From the NCBI GenBank assembly GCA_023417315.1, contig JAEZFW010000036.1, positions 1-64,000 on the forward strand: a DNA stretch of 64,000 nt. Reading direction: 5' to 3'. Below are positions 14,201-23,769 of the stretch, in pieces; the stretch's first letter is position 1, and the number at the start of each line of letters is the position of its first letter. The notes beneath the pieces are model-generated. The model was not told the origin of the DNA and did not search any database. It saw only the letters and a list, made by a program, of their open reading frames with translations. The position numbers were made by a program, and so were the translations under genes. Source of the stretch: Pseudomonadota bacterium. Its GTDB lineage: Bacteria; Pseudomonadota; Gammaproteobacteria; Steroidobacterales; Steroidobacteraceae.

Positions 14201-17115
14201 CAGCGAATCGACTCGAGCAGCCGGTTCGCTTCCTGCTTCTGGTTCGGATTGCCTTCCTGCATGACCTCTTCGAGGATGCTGCGAGCGCCGTCCGGATCGC
14301 CCATGTCCATGTAGGCGCGCGCGAGATCGAGCTTCGTGCCCACTTCACTCATCGTGACCGGCTCGAGCTCGGAGAGCTCCATCTCTGCAGTGAACGTTTG
14401 CTTGTTCGTCGGCGAGTGATCGTCCGCGGCGAGCGCATCGCCGACGTCGAGATCGATCGCCGCGGTCTCGACGGTTCGGTCGGAGAACACATCGCTCGAG
14501 AACTTCGCGTCATCTGCGTTGCCGACGCGTGCATGGCGAATCGTATCGTTGCTCGCCGAAGCCTCTTCCGCCTCGCTGAGATCGAAGTCGAGCGCGCTCG
14601 GCGCCCGCATCGTGGCAGTCGAGTCCACATCGCGACGTGGCTGCTCGACGGTATCGTTGTTGCCCGACAAATCCACCTGATCGATATAGATCGTCCCGGT
14701 GCTCTCGATGTCGAACTTCTCGACGCGCGGCGCTTCCATCGTGCGATCGAAGCTGCTGAGCGAAGGCGCGAGCTGCGTCATCTCATCATCGCGCAACGGA
14801 CGCGCGCTTTCGATGGTATCGCCCGTATCTTTCTCGAGCGATGTCGTATCTTCGAGCGAACCGGAATTGTCGATTGCAGTTGCATCGAGTCCGAGGTCAT
14901 CCACCGAGATCTCAGCCGTTTGTTCTGCTGACAGCTTCGGGAACTCGGCTGTATCGGTGCGCGTGCGCACGGTCGAATCACGACGCTCCAAGATCGGCGA
15001 TTCGATCGTGGGTGTCTCCTGCGTCCGCGCCAACGGATCGAGCTCGCGCGTCGCATCATCGTCTTCGCCGCGCTTCGGCTCATCCAGCAAGAAGTCGAGG
15101 TCGGAGTCGCTCGCTGCCTTGTGCTCGCCGCTCGCGAACTCGAGATCGAGGCCCGCAGGCTGCTCGGCTTCAGGCTCCGCGAAGAGATCGACGTCGACGC
15201 GATTCTCACCACCTTCCAAGTTGACGTCGACGAGATCGACGTGCGCGGCACCGGCTTCGCCCTTGAACATCGGATCTTCGGGCGCGATCTGCTTACCCAT
15301 GATGAGCACTTTGTCCCACTCACCGGGCGCAGCTTCAGCACGCGTCGATTCGAGATCGCGAGCCGTGTCCAGGAACAGATCGCGATTACCCCAGACGAAA
15401 TAGATCTCCAGCAGCTTGAGCTTGAGATCGCGGCGCGTGGGCTCGCGATCGATCGCGATCTTCACGAGGTCCGCCGCTTGGTCGTACAAGCCGTACGCCA
15501 TGTGGAAGTCGGCTTCGGCGAGCGCGTCCTGCTGGTCCAAGCGAATTGCAGTATCGCTGCTCAACGTGTCATCGATGGACGCTGAGGCTGCGCTCGCAGC
15601 GGCCACTGGCTGCATCGAATGTGCGGCAGGAGCTTCGGCACGCCGGACGGCGACAGGCGCGGGGGCGTCGAACGCATCGACAGTGGAATCCGCGTCGTCT
15701 TCCATCTGGAAGGCTTCGGGTTCGCGCGTCTTCGCAATCGTCGGTGCACGGCGCACGGGCGGCTCGTAGTCGAGCGAAGGCGACGCGATTGCGTCGAGCG
15801 AATCGAGCGAGGAATCCGCTTTGCGACGGCGGATGAAGACCAGGATCAGCGCCAGCAGACCCAATACGACGAGCACCCACCAGAACTGCCCGATGCGATC
15901 GAGTATCGAGGGTCCGGCTGCTTCTTCTGCGACGGTTGGCGCAGGCTGCGGCGTTTGCACCTGTTGTGGAACAACTTCCTCGGCAGCTTGCGGTTCGTCC
16001 GCTGTGGCGACCGGCTCTTCCGGCGTGACTTCTTCCGCCACAGGCGCGTCGGTCACGGGCGCTTCATCGACGTTCTGCTGCATGCCCGAAAGCGCGGGGT
16101 TCTCGACCTGCAAGCGTCTGTCGTCCTGCGCCGTCTGCGTACTAGGTGTTGCAGGCGCAGTGGTTGCAGCAGGTTCTTCGGCAGGCGTCGCGGGTGTGGA
16201 AACGGGTGGTGTAGGCGCCTCCTCCGGTGTGACGAGACGCAGGCGGCTTGCTTCTTCGGCGGTTTGCGTCGGCAACGCTCCGCTCCACTCGGAGGTCTGA
16301 CGTGCAACCTCGGCCGAAGCCTCCGAAGTCGAAATGGCTTCGATCTCCGCCATTTCAGGAACGCGCAGCACGGCGCCCGCGCGCAAGCGATTGATGTTGC
16401 CATCGAAGGCATTCGGGTTGGCGCGATACAGCGCGATCATCGTTTGATTGACGACACGCGGCGATCCCGGGTTGATCTGACTCGCAATCCGCCACAACGT
16501 GTCGTTGCGTTGAACCGAATATTCGTCGCCGAACGAGCCGGAGGGTTCTGAAGCCGTGGGCGCAGCGCGCGCAGGTTCTTCAGGCGATGGGACCGGCTGT
16601 TGCCGAGCGGTTGGTGCTTCCGGCGCAGGTTGTGCAGCGGGGCGCTCGATGCGGCCTTCCGTCTGCGCGCCTGCGCGCGGCGTCGTCACAGGAGCGGGAG
16701 CCTGCGACTGCGACGGCATGAATACGGGAGGATCGAGCAACACGGTGTACTCGCGCACGAGACGGCCGCGCGCCCAGCTCGCTTCGACAAGGAGCGTGAC
16801 GAACGGCTCGGTCACCGAGCGATTGGACCGGACTTTGATAGTCGCGCGCCCGTCCCGCGAGCGCGTGATCGAGAAGTCGAAGCTCGAAAGATAGGCCGGA
16901 CGATCGATCCCATAGCGCGAGAACACGTCCATGCTCGCCAAACCGACTTTGAGGCTCGAGAGCTCTTCAGGCGTTGGGGAGATCAGCTCGATTTCGGCGT
17001 CGAACGGCTGATTAAGCGCGGAATTCAGGCGAATGTCGCCGAGGCCTAAGGCCCAAGCGCTCAGCGGCGACAGCAGTGCGCCCGTCAGCACGAGCCGCGG
17101 CAGGTAACGTCTCAT
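14200..17115 (-). CDS. fimV: FimV-like LysM/TPR polar hub protein
   Basis: A 971-aa homologue of FimV/HubP, which organises the cell pole and supports type IV pilus secretin assembly. The parts in order are a signal peptide (MRRYLPRLVLTGALLSPLSA); the conserved FimV periplasmic N region (LGLGDIRLNSALNQPFDAEI); a Pro/Ala linker; a LysM domain (about 200-260, YSVQRNDTLWRIASQINPG); one transmembrane helix (WWVLVVLGLLALILVFI); a long acidic cytoplasmic region; and a C-terminal TPR-like unit (LDLARAYMDMGDPDGARSIL). GGGAGA six bases upstream picks the ATG at 17115 over an earlier start 105 bp upstream. Position between asd and truA is as in Pseudomonas. Confidence 0.93.
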   Translation of the reverse strand: MRRYLPRLVLTGALLSPLSAWALGLGDIRLNSALNQPFDAEIELISPTPEELSSLKVGLASMDVFSRYGIDRPAYLSSFDFSITRSRDGRATIKVRSNRSVTEPFVTLLVEASWARGRLVREYTVLLDPPVFMPSQSQAPAPVTTPRAGAQTEGRIERPAAQPAPEAPTARQQPVPSPEEPARAAPTASEPSGSFGDEYSVQRNDTLWRIASQINPGSPRVVNQTMIALYRANPNAFDGNINRLRAGAVLRVPEMAEIEAISTSEASAEVARQTSEWSGALPTQTAEEASRLRLVTPEEAPTPPVSTPATPAEEPAATTAPATPSTQTAQDDRRLQVENPALSGMQQNVDEAPVTDAPVAEEVTPEEPVATADEPQAAEEVVPQQVQTPQPAPTVAEEAAGPSILDRIGQFWWVLVVLGLLALILVFIRRRKADSSLDSLDAIASPSLDYEPPVRRAPTIAKTREPEAFQMEDDADSTVDAFDAPAPVAVRRAEAPAAHSMQPVAAASAASASIDDTLSSDTAIRLDQQDALAEADFHMAYGLYDQAADLVKIAIDREPTRRDLKLKLLEIYFVWGNRDLFLDTARDLESTRAEAAPGEWDKVLIMGKQIAPEDPMFKGEAGAAHVDLVDVNLEGGENRVDVDLFAEPEAEQPAGLDLEFASGEHKAASDSDLDFLLDEPKRGEDDDATRELDPLARTQETPTIESPILERRDSTVRTRTDTAEFPKLSAEQTAEISVDDLGLDATAIDNSGSLEDTTSLEKDTGDTIESARPLRDDEMTQLAPSLSSFDRTMEAPRVEKFDIESTGTIYIDQVDLSGNNDTVEQPRRDVDSTATMRAPSALDFDLSEAEEASASNDTIRHARVGNADDAKFSSDVFSDRTVETAAIDLDVGDALAADDHSPTNKQTFTAEMELSELEPVTMSEVGTKLDLARAYMDMGDPDGARSILEEVMQEGNPNQKQEANRLLESIR

Positions 17116-17231
17116 CAGCTCTCCCGGTGCGTGACCTTTAGCGTCCAAAGCCTTGGGTGAAGCGCTTTTGGCTCGGCGCGAGCGGGGGTCAATGCTCATG
17201 TTTTTTGTGACTTTGCGCACGCAACTATAAC

Positions 17232-18254
17232 TTACAGGTAGGTTTTTACCAAAATCTCGGCGATCTGGACGCTATTTAAAGCAGCTCCCTTGCGAACGTT
17301 ATCTGACACAATCCACAGATTCAGACCGCGCTCGTGACTGATGTCCTCGCGAATGCGACCGACGTACACAGGATCGGTCCCTGCCCCTTCGGTTGCAGCC
17401 GTCGGATAGCCTCCTGGACGCCGTTCATCGACGAGAACGACACCGGGCGCCTGCGACAGTAGCTCCCGCGCCTCGCGCTCCGTCAGCTTGCGTTTGGTTT
17501 CAATGTGCACGGCTTCGGAGTGGCCGACGTACACCCCGACTCGAACCGCCGTTGCGTTCACTCGAATCGAGTCATCCTCGAGGATCTTCTGGGTTTCCCA
17601 GAACATCTTCATCTCTTCTTTCGTGTAGCCGTTGTCGAGAAACACATCGATCTGCGGCACACAGTTGAAAGCGATCTGCTTGGCAATGTGCTTAGGCTCA
17701 GCGGGCGCTCCGCGTGCAATCGCCGCGTGCTGCTGGGTGAGCTCATCCATCGCCTTCTGCCCACCGCCCGAGACCGATTGATACGTTGCCACGTTGATGC
17801 GCTCGATTCGTGCCGCGTCGTGCAGCGGCTTGAGCGCAACGAGCATCTGCATCGTCGAGCAATTCGGATTCGCGATGATGTTGTGCTTGCGATAACCGGC
17901 CAGCGCGTGAGGGTTCACCTCGCTCACGACGAGCGGGATGTCATCCTGGTAGCGAAACTGGGAGGTATTGTCGATGACAACACAGCCTGCCTGAGCCGCG
18001 CGCGGCGCGTGAACCTTGGAAACGCTCGCGCCCGCAGAGAACAATCCGATCTGCGCTTTGGAGAAATCGAATGTCTCGAGGTCTTGGACGGGGATGTCCT
18101 TGCCCCTGAACTTCACCGAGCGGCCGACGGAGCGCGCGCTCGCCAACGGGAAGATCTCGCCCACCGGAAAATCGCGCTGCTCGAGAATCGAAAGCATCGT
18201 GCCGCCGACCAACCCGGTCGCGCCCACTACCGCAACATTCCAACGTTTGCTCAT
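17232..18254 (-). CDS. asd: Aspartate-semialdehyde dehydrogenase
   Basis: Reduces aspartyl phosphate to the semialdehyde in the lysine/threonine/methionine and diaminopimelate pathway. The 340-aa product has the N-terminal NADP fold (VVGATGLVGGTMLSIL), the catalytic cysteine in NPNCSTMQ, and the histidine region RVGVYVGHSEAVHIE. It heads the minus-strand block asd-fimV-truA-accD; 116 bp separate it from fimV. Confidence 0.97.
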   Translation of the reverse strand: MSKRWNVAVVGATGLVGGTMLSILEQRDFPVGEIFPLASARSVGRSVKFRGKDIPVQDLETFDFSKAQIGLFSAGASVSKVHAPRAAQAGCVVIDNTSQFRYQDDIPLVVSEVNPHALAGYRKHNIIANPNCSTMQMLVALKPLHDAARIERINVATYQSVSGGGQKAMDELTQQHAAIARGAPAEPKHIAKQIAFNCVPQIDVFLDNGYTKEEMKMFWETQKILEDDSIRVNATAVRVGVYVGHSEAVHIETKRKLTEREARELLSQAPGVVLVDERRPGGYPTAATEGAGTDPVYVGRIREDISHERGLNLWIVSDNVRKGAALNSVQIAEILVKTYL

Positions 18255-18275
18255 CTGCGCCTTAGCTCAAGACTG

Positions 18276-18437
18276 ATGGATTTCCGACGAACTCGCCGTG
18301 CCCTTTACATCGAAAGGCACGGCAGCCTCGTGTACGGTGACGGCAAGCCTGCGAAGCGTCATTCGTTGCTCCTCGGCGAGAGCATTTGGCAAGTCGATCA
18401 CCGCGCGGGTTTCAAGAAGCGCCGCACCTTCGAGTGA
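18276..18437 (+). CDS. Possible small basic protein, 53 aa
   Basis: An ATG-started frame encoding MDFRRTRRALYIERHGSLVY and ending GFKKRRTFE, divergent from asd by 21 bp and facing aroC. The frame has GC-rich third positions like its neighbours and an even mix of charged and aromatic residues. No recognisable family, signal peptide or membrane segment is visible. A 69-aa frame on the opposite strand (18267-18476) competes for the same DNA and looks less protein-like. No clear ribosome-binding site precedes the ATG. It could be a real unannotated small gene or chance. Confidence 0.3.
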   Translation: MDFRRTRRALYIERHGSLVYGDGKPAKRHSLLLGESIWQVDHRAGFKKRRTFE

Positions 18438-18537
18438 GCACCTTCCGGAGTCCCAGGCCCGCGAAAATTGGCGCAACAGTACCCTAAAGACTGCACATAA
18501 TTAAGCTGCAGCGCTCGAAAATAAGGGGTGAATCACA

Positions 18538-19635
18538 TCACGGGGTTGCGGGAATCACCGGCGTACGACATTGGACGTCGGCATTCTGCGCTCGATGACG
18601 CAGATAATGGTCCATGAGCACCAGCGCGAGCATCGCTTCAGCGATGGGGGTGGCCCGCAAACCCACGCACGGATCGTGGCGGCCGGTTGTGACGACCTCC
18701 ACACTGTTGCCGGCGACGTCCACTGTGCGGCCTGGAATGATGATGCTCGAGGTCGGCTTCAGCGCGATGCTGACGAGAACATCCTGGCCGCTCGAGATAC
18801 CACCCAAGATGCCGCCTGCGTTATTCGAGAGGAATCCTTCAGGGGAAATCTGATCTCGGTGCTCGCTGCCCTTCTGCTCCACAGCCGCAAAGCCGGCACC
18901 GATCTCGACGCCTTTGACCGCATTGATGCTCATCATCGCGTGCGCGATATCCGCATCGAGTCGGTCGAAGATCGGTTCGCCGAGCCCCGGCGGCACTCCC
19001 GTCGCGATCACATTCACGCGCGCGCCGACCGAGTCGCCCTCTCGGCGCAAATTGATCATGTAGTTCTCGAGCTCTTCGAGACGCGACGGATCGGGAGAGA
19101 AGAAGGGATTGTCGTAGACCGTCGCAAGCGACTTTACGTCGAGCTTGAGCGGCCCGAGCTGCGCCAGATAACCCTGGATGTTGATAGACAATCGCTCACG
19201 CAGGTATTTGCGTGCAATTGCACCAGCGGCGACGCGCATCACCGTCTCGCGCGCTGAGGATCGTCCCCCGCCGCGATAGTCCCGGAAGCCGTATTTCTGT
19301 TCGTACGTGTAGTCGGCATGCCCAGGGCGGAATCGGTCCTTGATCTTGTCGTAGTCGCGCGAGCGCTGATCCTCGTTGTGGATCAGAAGGCCGATTGGCG
19401 TCCCAGTCGTCCGACCTTCGAACACACCCGACAAGATCTGCACCTGGTCCGGTTCCTTCCGCTGGCTCGTGTGTCTCGAGGTCCCAGTGCGTCGACGCTC
19501 GAGCTCGGGTTGTATATCGGCTTCCGAAAGCTCTAAGCCCGGAGGACATCCGTCCACGATAGCGCCGAGCGCGGGCCCATGGCTCTCGCCGAAGGTCGTG
19601 ACGGTGAACAGGACTCCGAAGGTGTTGCCGGACAT
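18538..19635 (-). CDS. aroC: Chorismate synthase
   Basis: Converts EPSP to chorismate, the last step of the shikimate pathway, using reduced FMN. The 365-aa protein shows family signatures GNTFGVLFTVTTFGESHGPA at the N terminus, YRGGGRSSARETVMRVAAGA and GRHDPCVGLRA. Downstream of prmB on the same strand, with a partial word hairpin in between. Confidence 0.98.
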   Translation of the reverse strand: MSGNTFGVLFTVTTFGESHGPALGAIVDGCPPGLELSEADIQPELERRRTGTSRHTSQRKEPDQVQILSGVFEGRTTGTPIGLLIHNEDQRSRDYDKIKDRFRPGHADYTYEQKYGFRDYRGGGRSSARETVMRVAAGAIARKYLRERLSINIQGYLAQLGPLKLDVKSLATVYDNPFFSPDPSRLEELENYMINLRREGDSVGARVNVIATGVPPGLGEPIFDRLDADIAHAMMSINAVKGVEIGAGFAAVEQKGSEHRDQISPEGFLSNNAGGILGGISSGQDVLVSIALKPTSSIIIPGRTVDVAGNSVEVVTTGRHDPCVGLRATPIAEAMLALVLMDHYLRHRAQNADVQCRTPVIPATP

Positions 19636-19643
19636 AGGGCCTG

Positions 19644-19732
19644 AGATGGTTAGCGGTTAGCGGTTAGTTCCAGGCTGCGCCTTCCTGAACCGGCGACCTG
19701 CGCGGGTGCATTCTAACGAGTATCGGCTAGTC
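19644..19732. repeat. Degraded iterated-word hairpin, word GGTTAGC
   Basis: Between prmB and aroC. The left arm carries GGTTAGCGGTTAGCGGTTAG; the right arm is eroded to CTAACGAGTATCGGCTAG around the prmB stop codon. The middle contains CCAGG...CCTG and CTTCCTGAACCGG. It looks like an old copy whose 3' arm has drifted. Confidence 0.5.
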
Positions 19733-20629
19733 CAGAGCGGTCATCTCTTCGAGCTGCGATGCGGTCAAAAGGAACACGCCGCCTCCTCCTCGCTCGAACT
19801 CGAGCCATGTGAAGGGCACCTGCGGGTATGCCTCGATGAGCGCGTCCTCTGAATTGCCGACCTCGACGATGAGGATACCGTGAGCCGTGAGATGTGCACG
19901 CGCTTCTCGAAGGATGCGCCGAACGATGTCGAGACCATCGACCCCGCCATGCAGCCCGAGCCGCGGCTCGCGTTCGTACTCTGAAGGAAGACTGGCGAGC
20001 TCCTCATCGCCCACATAGGGCGGATTCGAAACGATCACATCGTAGCGCTCGCCCGCGAGCGCCTCGAATACATCTGAGCGAATCGGACGAACTCGCGATC
20101 GGAGGTCGTGGCGCGCGATATTGATGGCCGTCACTGCGAGCGCGTCTTCGGAGATATCGGCGGCATCCACGCGTGCATCGGGCAATGCCAATGCGCTCGC
20201 GATGGCAATGCACCCCGAGCCCGTGCCGATGTCGAGCACGCGCTCGATGCGCTCGGGGTCGATCCAGGGTTCGTACCGCGCCTCGATGAGCTCCGCGATG
20301 GGCGACCGCGGCACGAGCACACGTTCGTCCACATAGAATTCGTGCCCCGCGAACCACATGCGGTGCGTCAGATAGGCAGCGGGCACCCTCTCGCGGAGCC
20401 GACGCTCGAAGAGCGAGAGCACTCGGGCGTGCTGCTCTTCGTCCACCGGTTTGTCGTATGCCTCGGCCGCATCCTGGTGACGAAGATCCACACCGAAGAA
20501 GACGAGCTCGGCTGCCTCGTCGAACGCGTTATCGGACCCGTGGCCAAACCAAAGGTCCGCATCCTCGAACGCCTTGGCGCCCTGCTCGATGAGCTGTCTT
20601 ACTGTGACGGGCAGTGCCCTATCCGACAT
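19727..20629 (-). CDS. prmB: 50S ribosomal protein L3 glutamine methyltransferase
   Basis: SAM-dependent N5-glutamine methyltransferase of the HemK/PrmB family, 300 aa. The SAM motif is VLDIGTGSGCIAIASALALP and the catalytic NPPY motif is VIVSNPPYVG. The N-terminal helical domain (VTVRQLIEQG, HRMWFAGHEFYVDERVLVPR) is of the PrmB rather than the PrmC type. The ATG at 20629 begins MSDRALPVTV; an upstream frame extension overlaps the divergent sco promoter. PrmB-aroC adjacency is common. Confidence 0.94.
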   Translation of the reverse strand: MSDRALPVTVRQLIEQGAKAFEDADLWFGHGSDNAFDEAAELVFFGVDLRHQDAAEAYDKPVDEEQHARVLSLFERRLRERVPAAYLTHRMWFAGHEFYVDERVLVPRSPIAELIEARYEPWIDPERIERVLDIGTGSGCIAIASALALPDARVDAADISEDALAVTAINIARHDLRSRVRPIRSDVFEALAGERYDVIVSNPPYVGDEELASLPSEYEREPRLGLHGGVDGLDIVRRILREARAHLTAHGILIVEVGNSEDALIEAYPQVPFTWLEFERGGGGVFLLTASQLEEMTALD

Positions 20630-20655
20630 GCGATAATTCCGAATCGAGGGACATG

Positions 20656-21306
20656 ATGACTCGTAAGACTTCAACTGTTGTGGCGATTGCGATCGCCATT
20701 GTAGCCGTCATCGCCGGCATGCTGCTGTCGCGCGCTCTGCTGCACCGTGCAGAAAGTTCTCAGGCGCTGCTTACAACGGGAACGTTGCTGGAGCCGGCGC
20801 GCGCGCTCGCGCCGTTCGCACTGACGGATCACGAGGGTCGACCCTTCGACAATCAGGCCCTCCAGGGCCAATGGACCTTTCTGTTCTTCGGCTTCACGAA
20901 TTGTCCGGACGTGTGCCCCACGACGATGCGAATGTTGGCGCAGGTCGAGCAGAGCCTAAGCAATCTACCCGCCGCATTGCGTCCGCAAGTCGTCCTGGTC
21001 TCGGTCGATCCCAAGCGCGATACCCCAGCGCAGCTCGCAACCTACGTGAAATATTTCAATCCCAGCTTTGCCGGCGTCACTGGCGATCAAGCAAGCCTCG
21101 ATGCGTTCACGCGCAAGATCGGCGTGCCTGTCGCGATCTCCGAAACCGGCGACGGCGGCTACACCGTCGATCATTCAGCAGCGATCTTCTTGATCGATCC
21201 AAATGGACGGATGCGCGCCCTGTTCTCGCCTCCTCATGCGCCTGCAGCGATCGCCGCGGATTATCGGCGAGTCGTCAACGCCACGGACGACAACAGCGAT
21301 GGCTGA
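20656..21306 (+). CDS. SCO1/SenC family copper-binding thioredoxin-like protein
   Basis: Membrane-anchored copper chaperone or thiol-redox protein for cytochrome c oxidase CuA assembly. An N-terminal transmembrane helix (VVAIAIAIVAVIAGMLL) is followed by a thioredoxin fold with the copper-ligand motif NCPDVCPTT and the distal histidine in VDHSAAIF. Tandem ATGs exist at 20653 and 20656; GAGGGAC lies just upstream, and spacing favours the second. Length is 216 aa. The next gene, psd, begins eight bases before this stop codon. No oxidase genes are in the window. Confidence 0.9.
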   Translation: MTRKTSTVVAIAIAIVAVIAGMLLSRALLHRAESSQALLTTGTLLEPARALAPFALTDHEGRPFDNQALQGQWTFLFFGFTNCPDVCPTTMRMLAQVEQSLSNLPAALRPQVVLVSVDPKRDTPAQLATYVKYFNPSFAGVTGDQASLDAFTRKIGVPVAISETGDGGYTVDHSAAIFLIDPNGRMRALFSPPHAPAAIAADYRRVVNATDDNSDG

Positions 21307-22204
21307 AGAAGTGCCTGCTGCCCGCCCCGGCGATCATCTGTTCGCATTTCTTCAATACCTGCTCCCGAAGCATCTTCTATCGCGCTTCGTGTACTGGCTG
21401 ATGCGCCAGCGATCGCCGTTCGTCAAGAACTCGATTCTGCGTGTCTTTCTCGCAGGCTATCGCGTCGACATGAATGAAGCTCAGGAGTCCAACCCTTATG
21501 CATACGCGAGCTTCAACGAGTTTTTCACGCGTCCGCTGAGGGCAGGCGTGCGCCCGATCGCCACCGATCCGCAGCTCGTGGCGAGCCCCGTCGACGGCCT
21601 CGTGAGTCAGTGCGGCCATCTCGACGACGATATCCTCATCCAGGCAAAGCGCCACGCGTACTCGTTGGCCGCTCTCCTGGGCGGAGATCGAGAGGCCGTG
21701 GAGAGGTACCGCGGTGGCAGCTTCGCGTGTTTGTATCTGGCGCCGTACAACTATCACCGCATCCACATGCCCATGGACGGCACGGTTCGCAGCAACGTGT
21801 ATGTGCCAGGCGATCTGTTCAGCGTGAATGCGGCGACCGTGCGCGCGGTTCCTCGTGTGTTCGCACGCAACGAGCGCTTGATCTGCGAGTTCGATACTGA
21901 GATCGGTCGTATGGCCGTGATCCTGGTCGGTGCTTTGTTCGTCGGCAGTATCGAGACGGTTCACTGCGGTGAGGTCAATCCGCCGCCGCGCACGCGCAAA
22001 CGCGTGGTGTCGATCGAGGAAGGCATCGGTCGCGCATTCGCGAAGGGCGAAGAGCTCGGCCGCTTCAATATGGGCTCGACCGTGATCTTGCTGTTCCAAT
22101 CGAAGCGCATTCGATGGGACGCCACGCTGGCCCCCGAGACGCAAGTGCGCTTGGGCCGTGCGATCGGGCGTATCGTGACGCCCAACAATCACGGCGCACG
22201 TTGA
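21299..22204 (+). CDS. psd: Phosphatidylserine decarboxylase proenzyme
   Basis: Inner-membrane enzyme that makes phosphatidylethanolamine. It is translated as a 301-aa proenzyme that cleaves itself to give a pyruvoyl cofactor; the cleavage signature is FNMGST near the C terminus (Gly-Ser bond), where E. coli has LGST. Other family segments are SFNEFFTRPL, SPVDGLVSQ and YNYHRIHMPMDG. The ATG at 21299 overlaps the end of the SCO gene by 8 nt, implying translational coupling. Confidence 0.97.
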   Translation: MAEEVPAARPGDHLFAFLQYLLPKHLLSRFVYWLMRQRSPFVKNSILRVFLAGYRVDMNEAQESNPYAYASFNEFFTRPLRAGVRPIATDPQLVASPVDGLVSQCGHLDDDILIQAKRHAYSLAALLGGDREAVERYRGGSFACLYLAPYNYHRIHMPMDGTVRSNVYVPGDLFSVNAATVRAVPRVFARNERLICEFDTEIGRMAVILVGALFVGSIETVHCGEVNPPPRTRKRVVSIEEGIGRAFAKGEELGRFNMGSTVILLFQSKRIRWDATLAPETQVRLGRAIGRIVTPNNHGAR

Positions 22205-22217
22205 TCTGGACGATGTG

Positions 22218-23168
22218 ATGAGCTGGAAACCGACCGCCTCGATCGCGGTGCTCGAGTTGCGAGCCCGCATGTTGCGAGCTGCACGCGAATACTTCACCGC
22301 CACTCGCGCGCTCGAAGTCGAGACGCCCGCACTGAGTGCGGCCGCCGTGAGCGACGTTCATCTCTCGAGCATCAGCGCGCGGGCCCTCGGTCAGGAGCGG
22401 TTTCTGCACACTTCTCCCGAGTACTGCATGAAGCGCCTGCTGGCCGCGGGTTGCGCAGACATCTGGCAGATCGCGAAGGTGTACCGCGACGGCGAATCGG
22501 GCCGCTGGCACAACCCCGAATTCACGATGATCGAGTGGTATCGCCTCGGCATCGACCATCACTCGCTCATGTCCGATGTCGAACGTTTGATCAGTGCGAT
22601 GCTGCCGTCCGCGCGGCAATTCGATCGCGCGGAGCGCTTGTCGTATCGCGAAGCGGTCCAACTCCATGCTGGCGTCGACGCGTTCGACGACTCCACTCCA
22701 GTCCTCGTAGCGCGCCTAGAGAGCGCCGGGATCGATGTGCCTTTCGACGTTCGCACGGATCGCGATGCGTGCTTGGATCTCATCATGAGCACGCTCGTGG
22801 GTCCGGCGTTGGGTCACGATCGCCTGACGTTCATCTATGACTATCCAGCGTCGCAGGCGGCGCTTGCGAAGGTCCGCGGCGCGGTGGCGTCACGCTTCGA
22901 GGCCTATCTCGATGGCATCGAGCTTGCGAACGGTTTTCACGAGCTGGCCGACGAAGGCGAACAATGCAGTCGTTTCGAGCGCGACATCGCAGAGCGCCGC
23001 AAACGAGGGCTACCGGTCCAACCGATCGACGAGCGGTTCCTCCAGGCGCTCGCGCATGGATTGCCGGAATGCTCCGGTGTGGCGCTCGGCTTCGATCGTC
23101 TCGTGATGTGCGCGGCCGGAGCGAAACACATCGACGATGTGCTCGCATTTCCGTTTGAGCGAGCGTGA
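22218..23168 (+). CDS. epmA: Elongation factor P--(R)-beta-lysine ligase EpmA
   Basis: Class II LysRS-like enzyme (PoxA/GenX/YjeA) lacking the N-terminal anticodon domain. It attaches (R)-beta-lysine to Lys34 of EF-P. The 316-aa protein shows class II motif 2 (VYRDGESGRWHNPEFTMIEW) and motif 3 (GVALGFDRLVM), with HTSPEYCMKRLL between. GTG at 22215 and ATG at 22218 are adjacent; ATG is used here. The substrate gene efp and the aminomutase gene epmB lie 1-2 kb downstream, so the whole modification pathway is present locally. Confidence 0.95.
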   Translation: MSWKPTASIAVLELRARMLRAAREYFTATRALEVETPALSAAAVSDVHLSSISARALGQERFLHTSPEYCMKRLLAAGCADIWQIAKVYRDGESGRWHNPEFTMIEWYRLGIDHHSLMSDVERLISAMLPSARQFDRAERLSYREAVQLHAGVDAFDDSTPVLVARLESAGIDVPFDVRTDRDACLDLIMSTLVGPALGHDRLTFIYDYPASQAALAKVRGAVASRFEAYLDGIELANGFHELADEGEQCSRFERDIAERRKRGLPVQPIDERFLQALAHGLPECSGVALGFDRLVMCAAGAKHIDDVLAFPFERA

Positions 23169-23262
23169 AGTAAGGGGCGACGGACTACGGAAAGAATCTT
23201 GCGCTCGCTGAGCGGTACAATGCGTTGAGCCGATGCCTGCGCGCTCTGTTCCCAGGTTACCT

Positions 23263-23769
23263 ATGCACAGCCTGACGATCGACTCGAGTCTTGCCAAACC
23301 AGCGCTGTACGATCAAATCGTGCAGGAGGCCGCTGCGCTCATCCAAGGCGAAACGGATTTGATCGCCAACCTCGCGAACGTCTCGTCCCTGCTCTATCAC
23401 TCGCTGCCCGATGTGAATTGGGCGGGTTTCTATCTGTTGAAAGGCGATGTGCTGGTGGTCGGACCATTCCAGGGGCGACCGGCATGCGTGCGAATTGCGA
23501 TTGGGAAAGGAGTCTGTGGCACGGCGGCCGCGAAACGGCAGACGATCGTCGTACCCAACGTGCATGAGTTTGCCGGTCACATCGCGTGCGACTCGGCATC
23601 CAATTCCGAGATCGTCGTGCCGATCGTCAAGGCTGGCTCGCTCATCGGCGTGCTCGATATCGACAGTCCGAAGCGCGAGCGCTTCGATGACGAGGACCGC
23701 AGAGGACTCGAGCGCGTCGTCCAGGCGCTAGTAGCGAGTGAATGGCGGACGGCGGACGGCGGACGGTGA
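23263..23769 (+). CDS. msrC: GAF-domain free methionine-(R)-sulfoxide reductase
   Basis: GAF-fold enzyme of the YebR/fRMsr type that reduces free Met-R-sulfoxide. Conserved landmarks are NWAGFYLL, GPFQGRPACVRI, GKGVCGTAA, HIACDSASNSEIVVP and GVLDIDSP, with the three redox cysteines in place. The ATG at 23263 (MHSLTIDSS) is preferred; one at 23233 would add ten residues. The 168-aa reading frame ends SEWRTADGGR: its last eight codons and stop come from the GGCGGAC hairpin. It sits between epmA and efp, a location I do not recognise as standard. Confidence 0.9.
   Translation: MHSLTIDSSLAKPALYDQIVQEAAALIQGETDLIANLANVSSLLYHSLPDVNWAGFYLLKGDVLVVGPFQGRPACVRIAIGKGVCGTAAAKRQTIVVPNVHEFAGHIACDSASNSEIVVPIVKAGSLIGVLDIDSPKRERFDDEDRRGLERVVQALVASEWRTADGGR

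Noticed and set aside
14698..16551. Several long open frames on the plus strand opposite fimV
   Set aside because: They mirror the biased codon use of fimV, show low-complexity Ser/Arg-rich composition and no domain; fimV itself has signal peptide, LysM, membrane and TPR parts.
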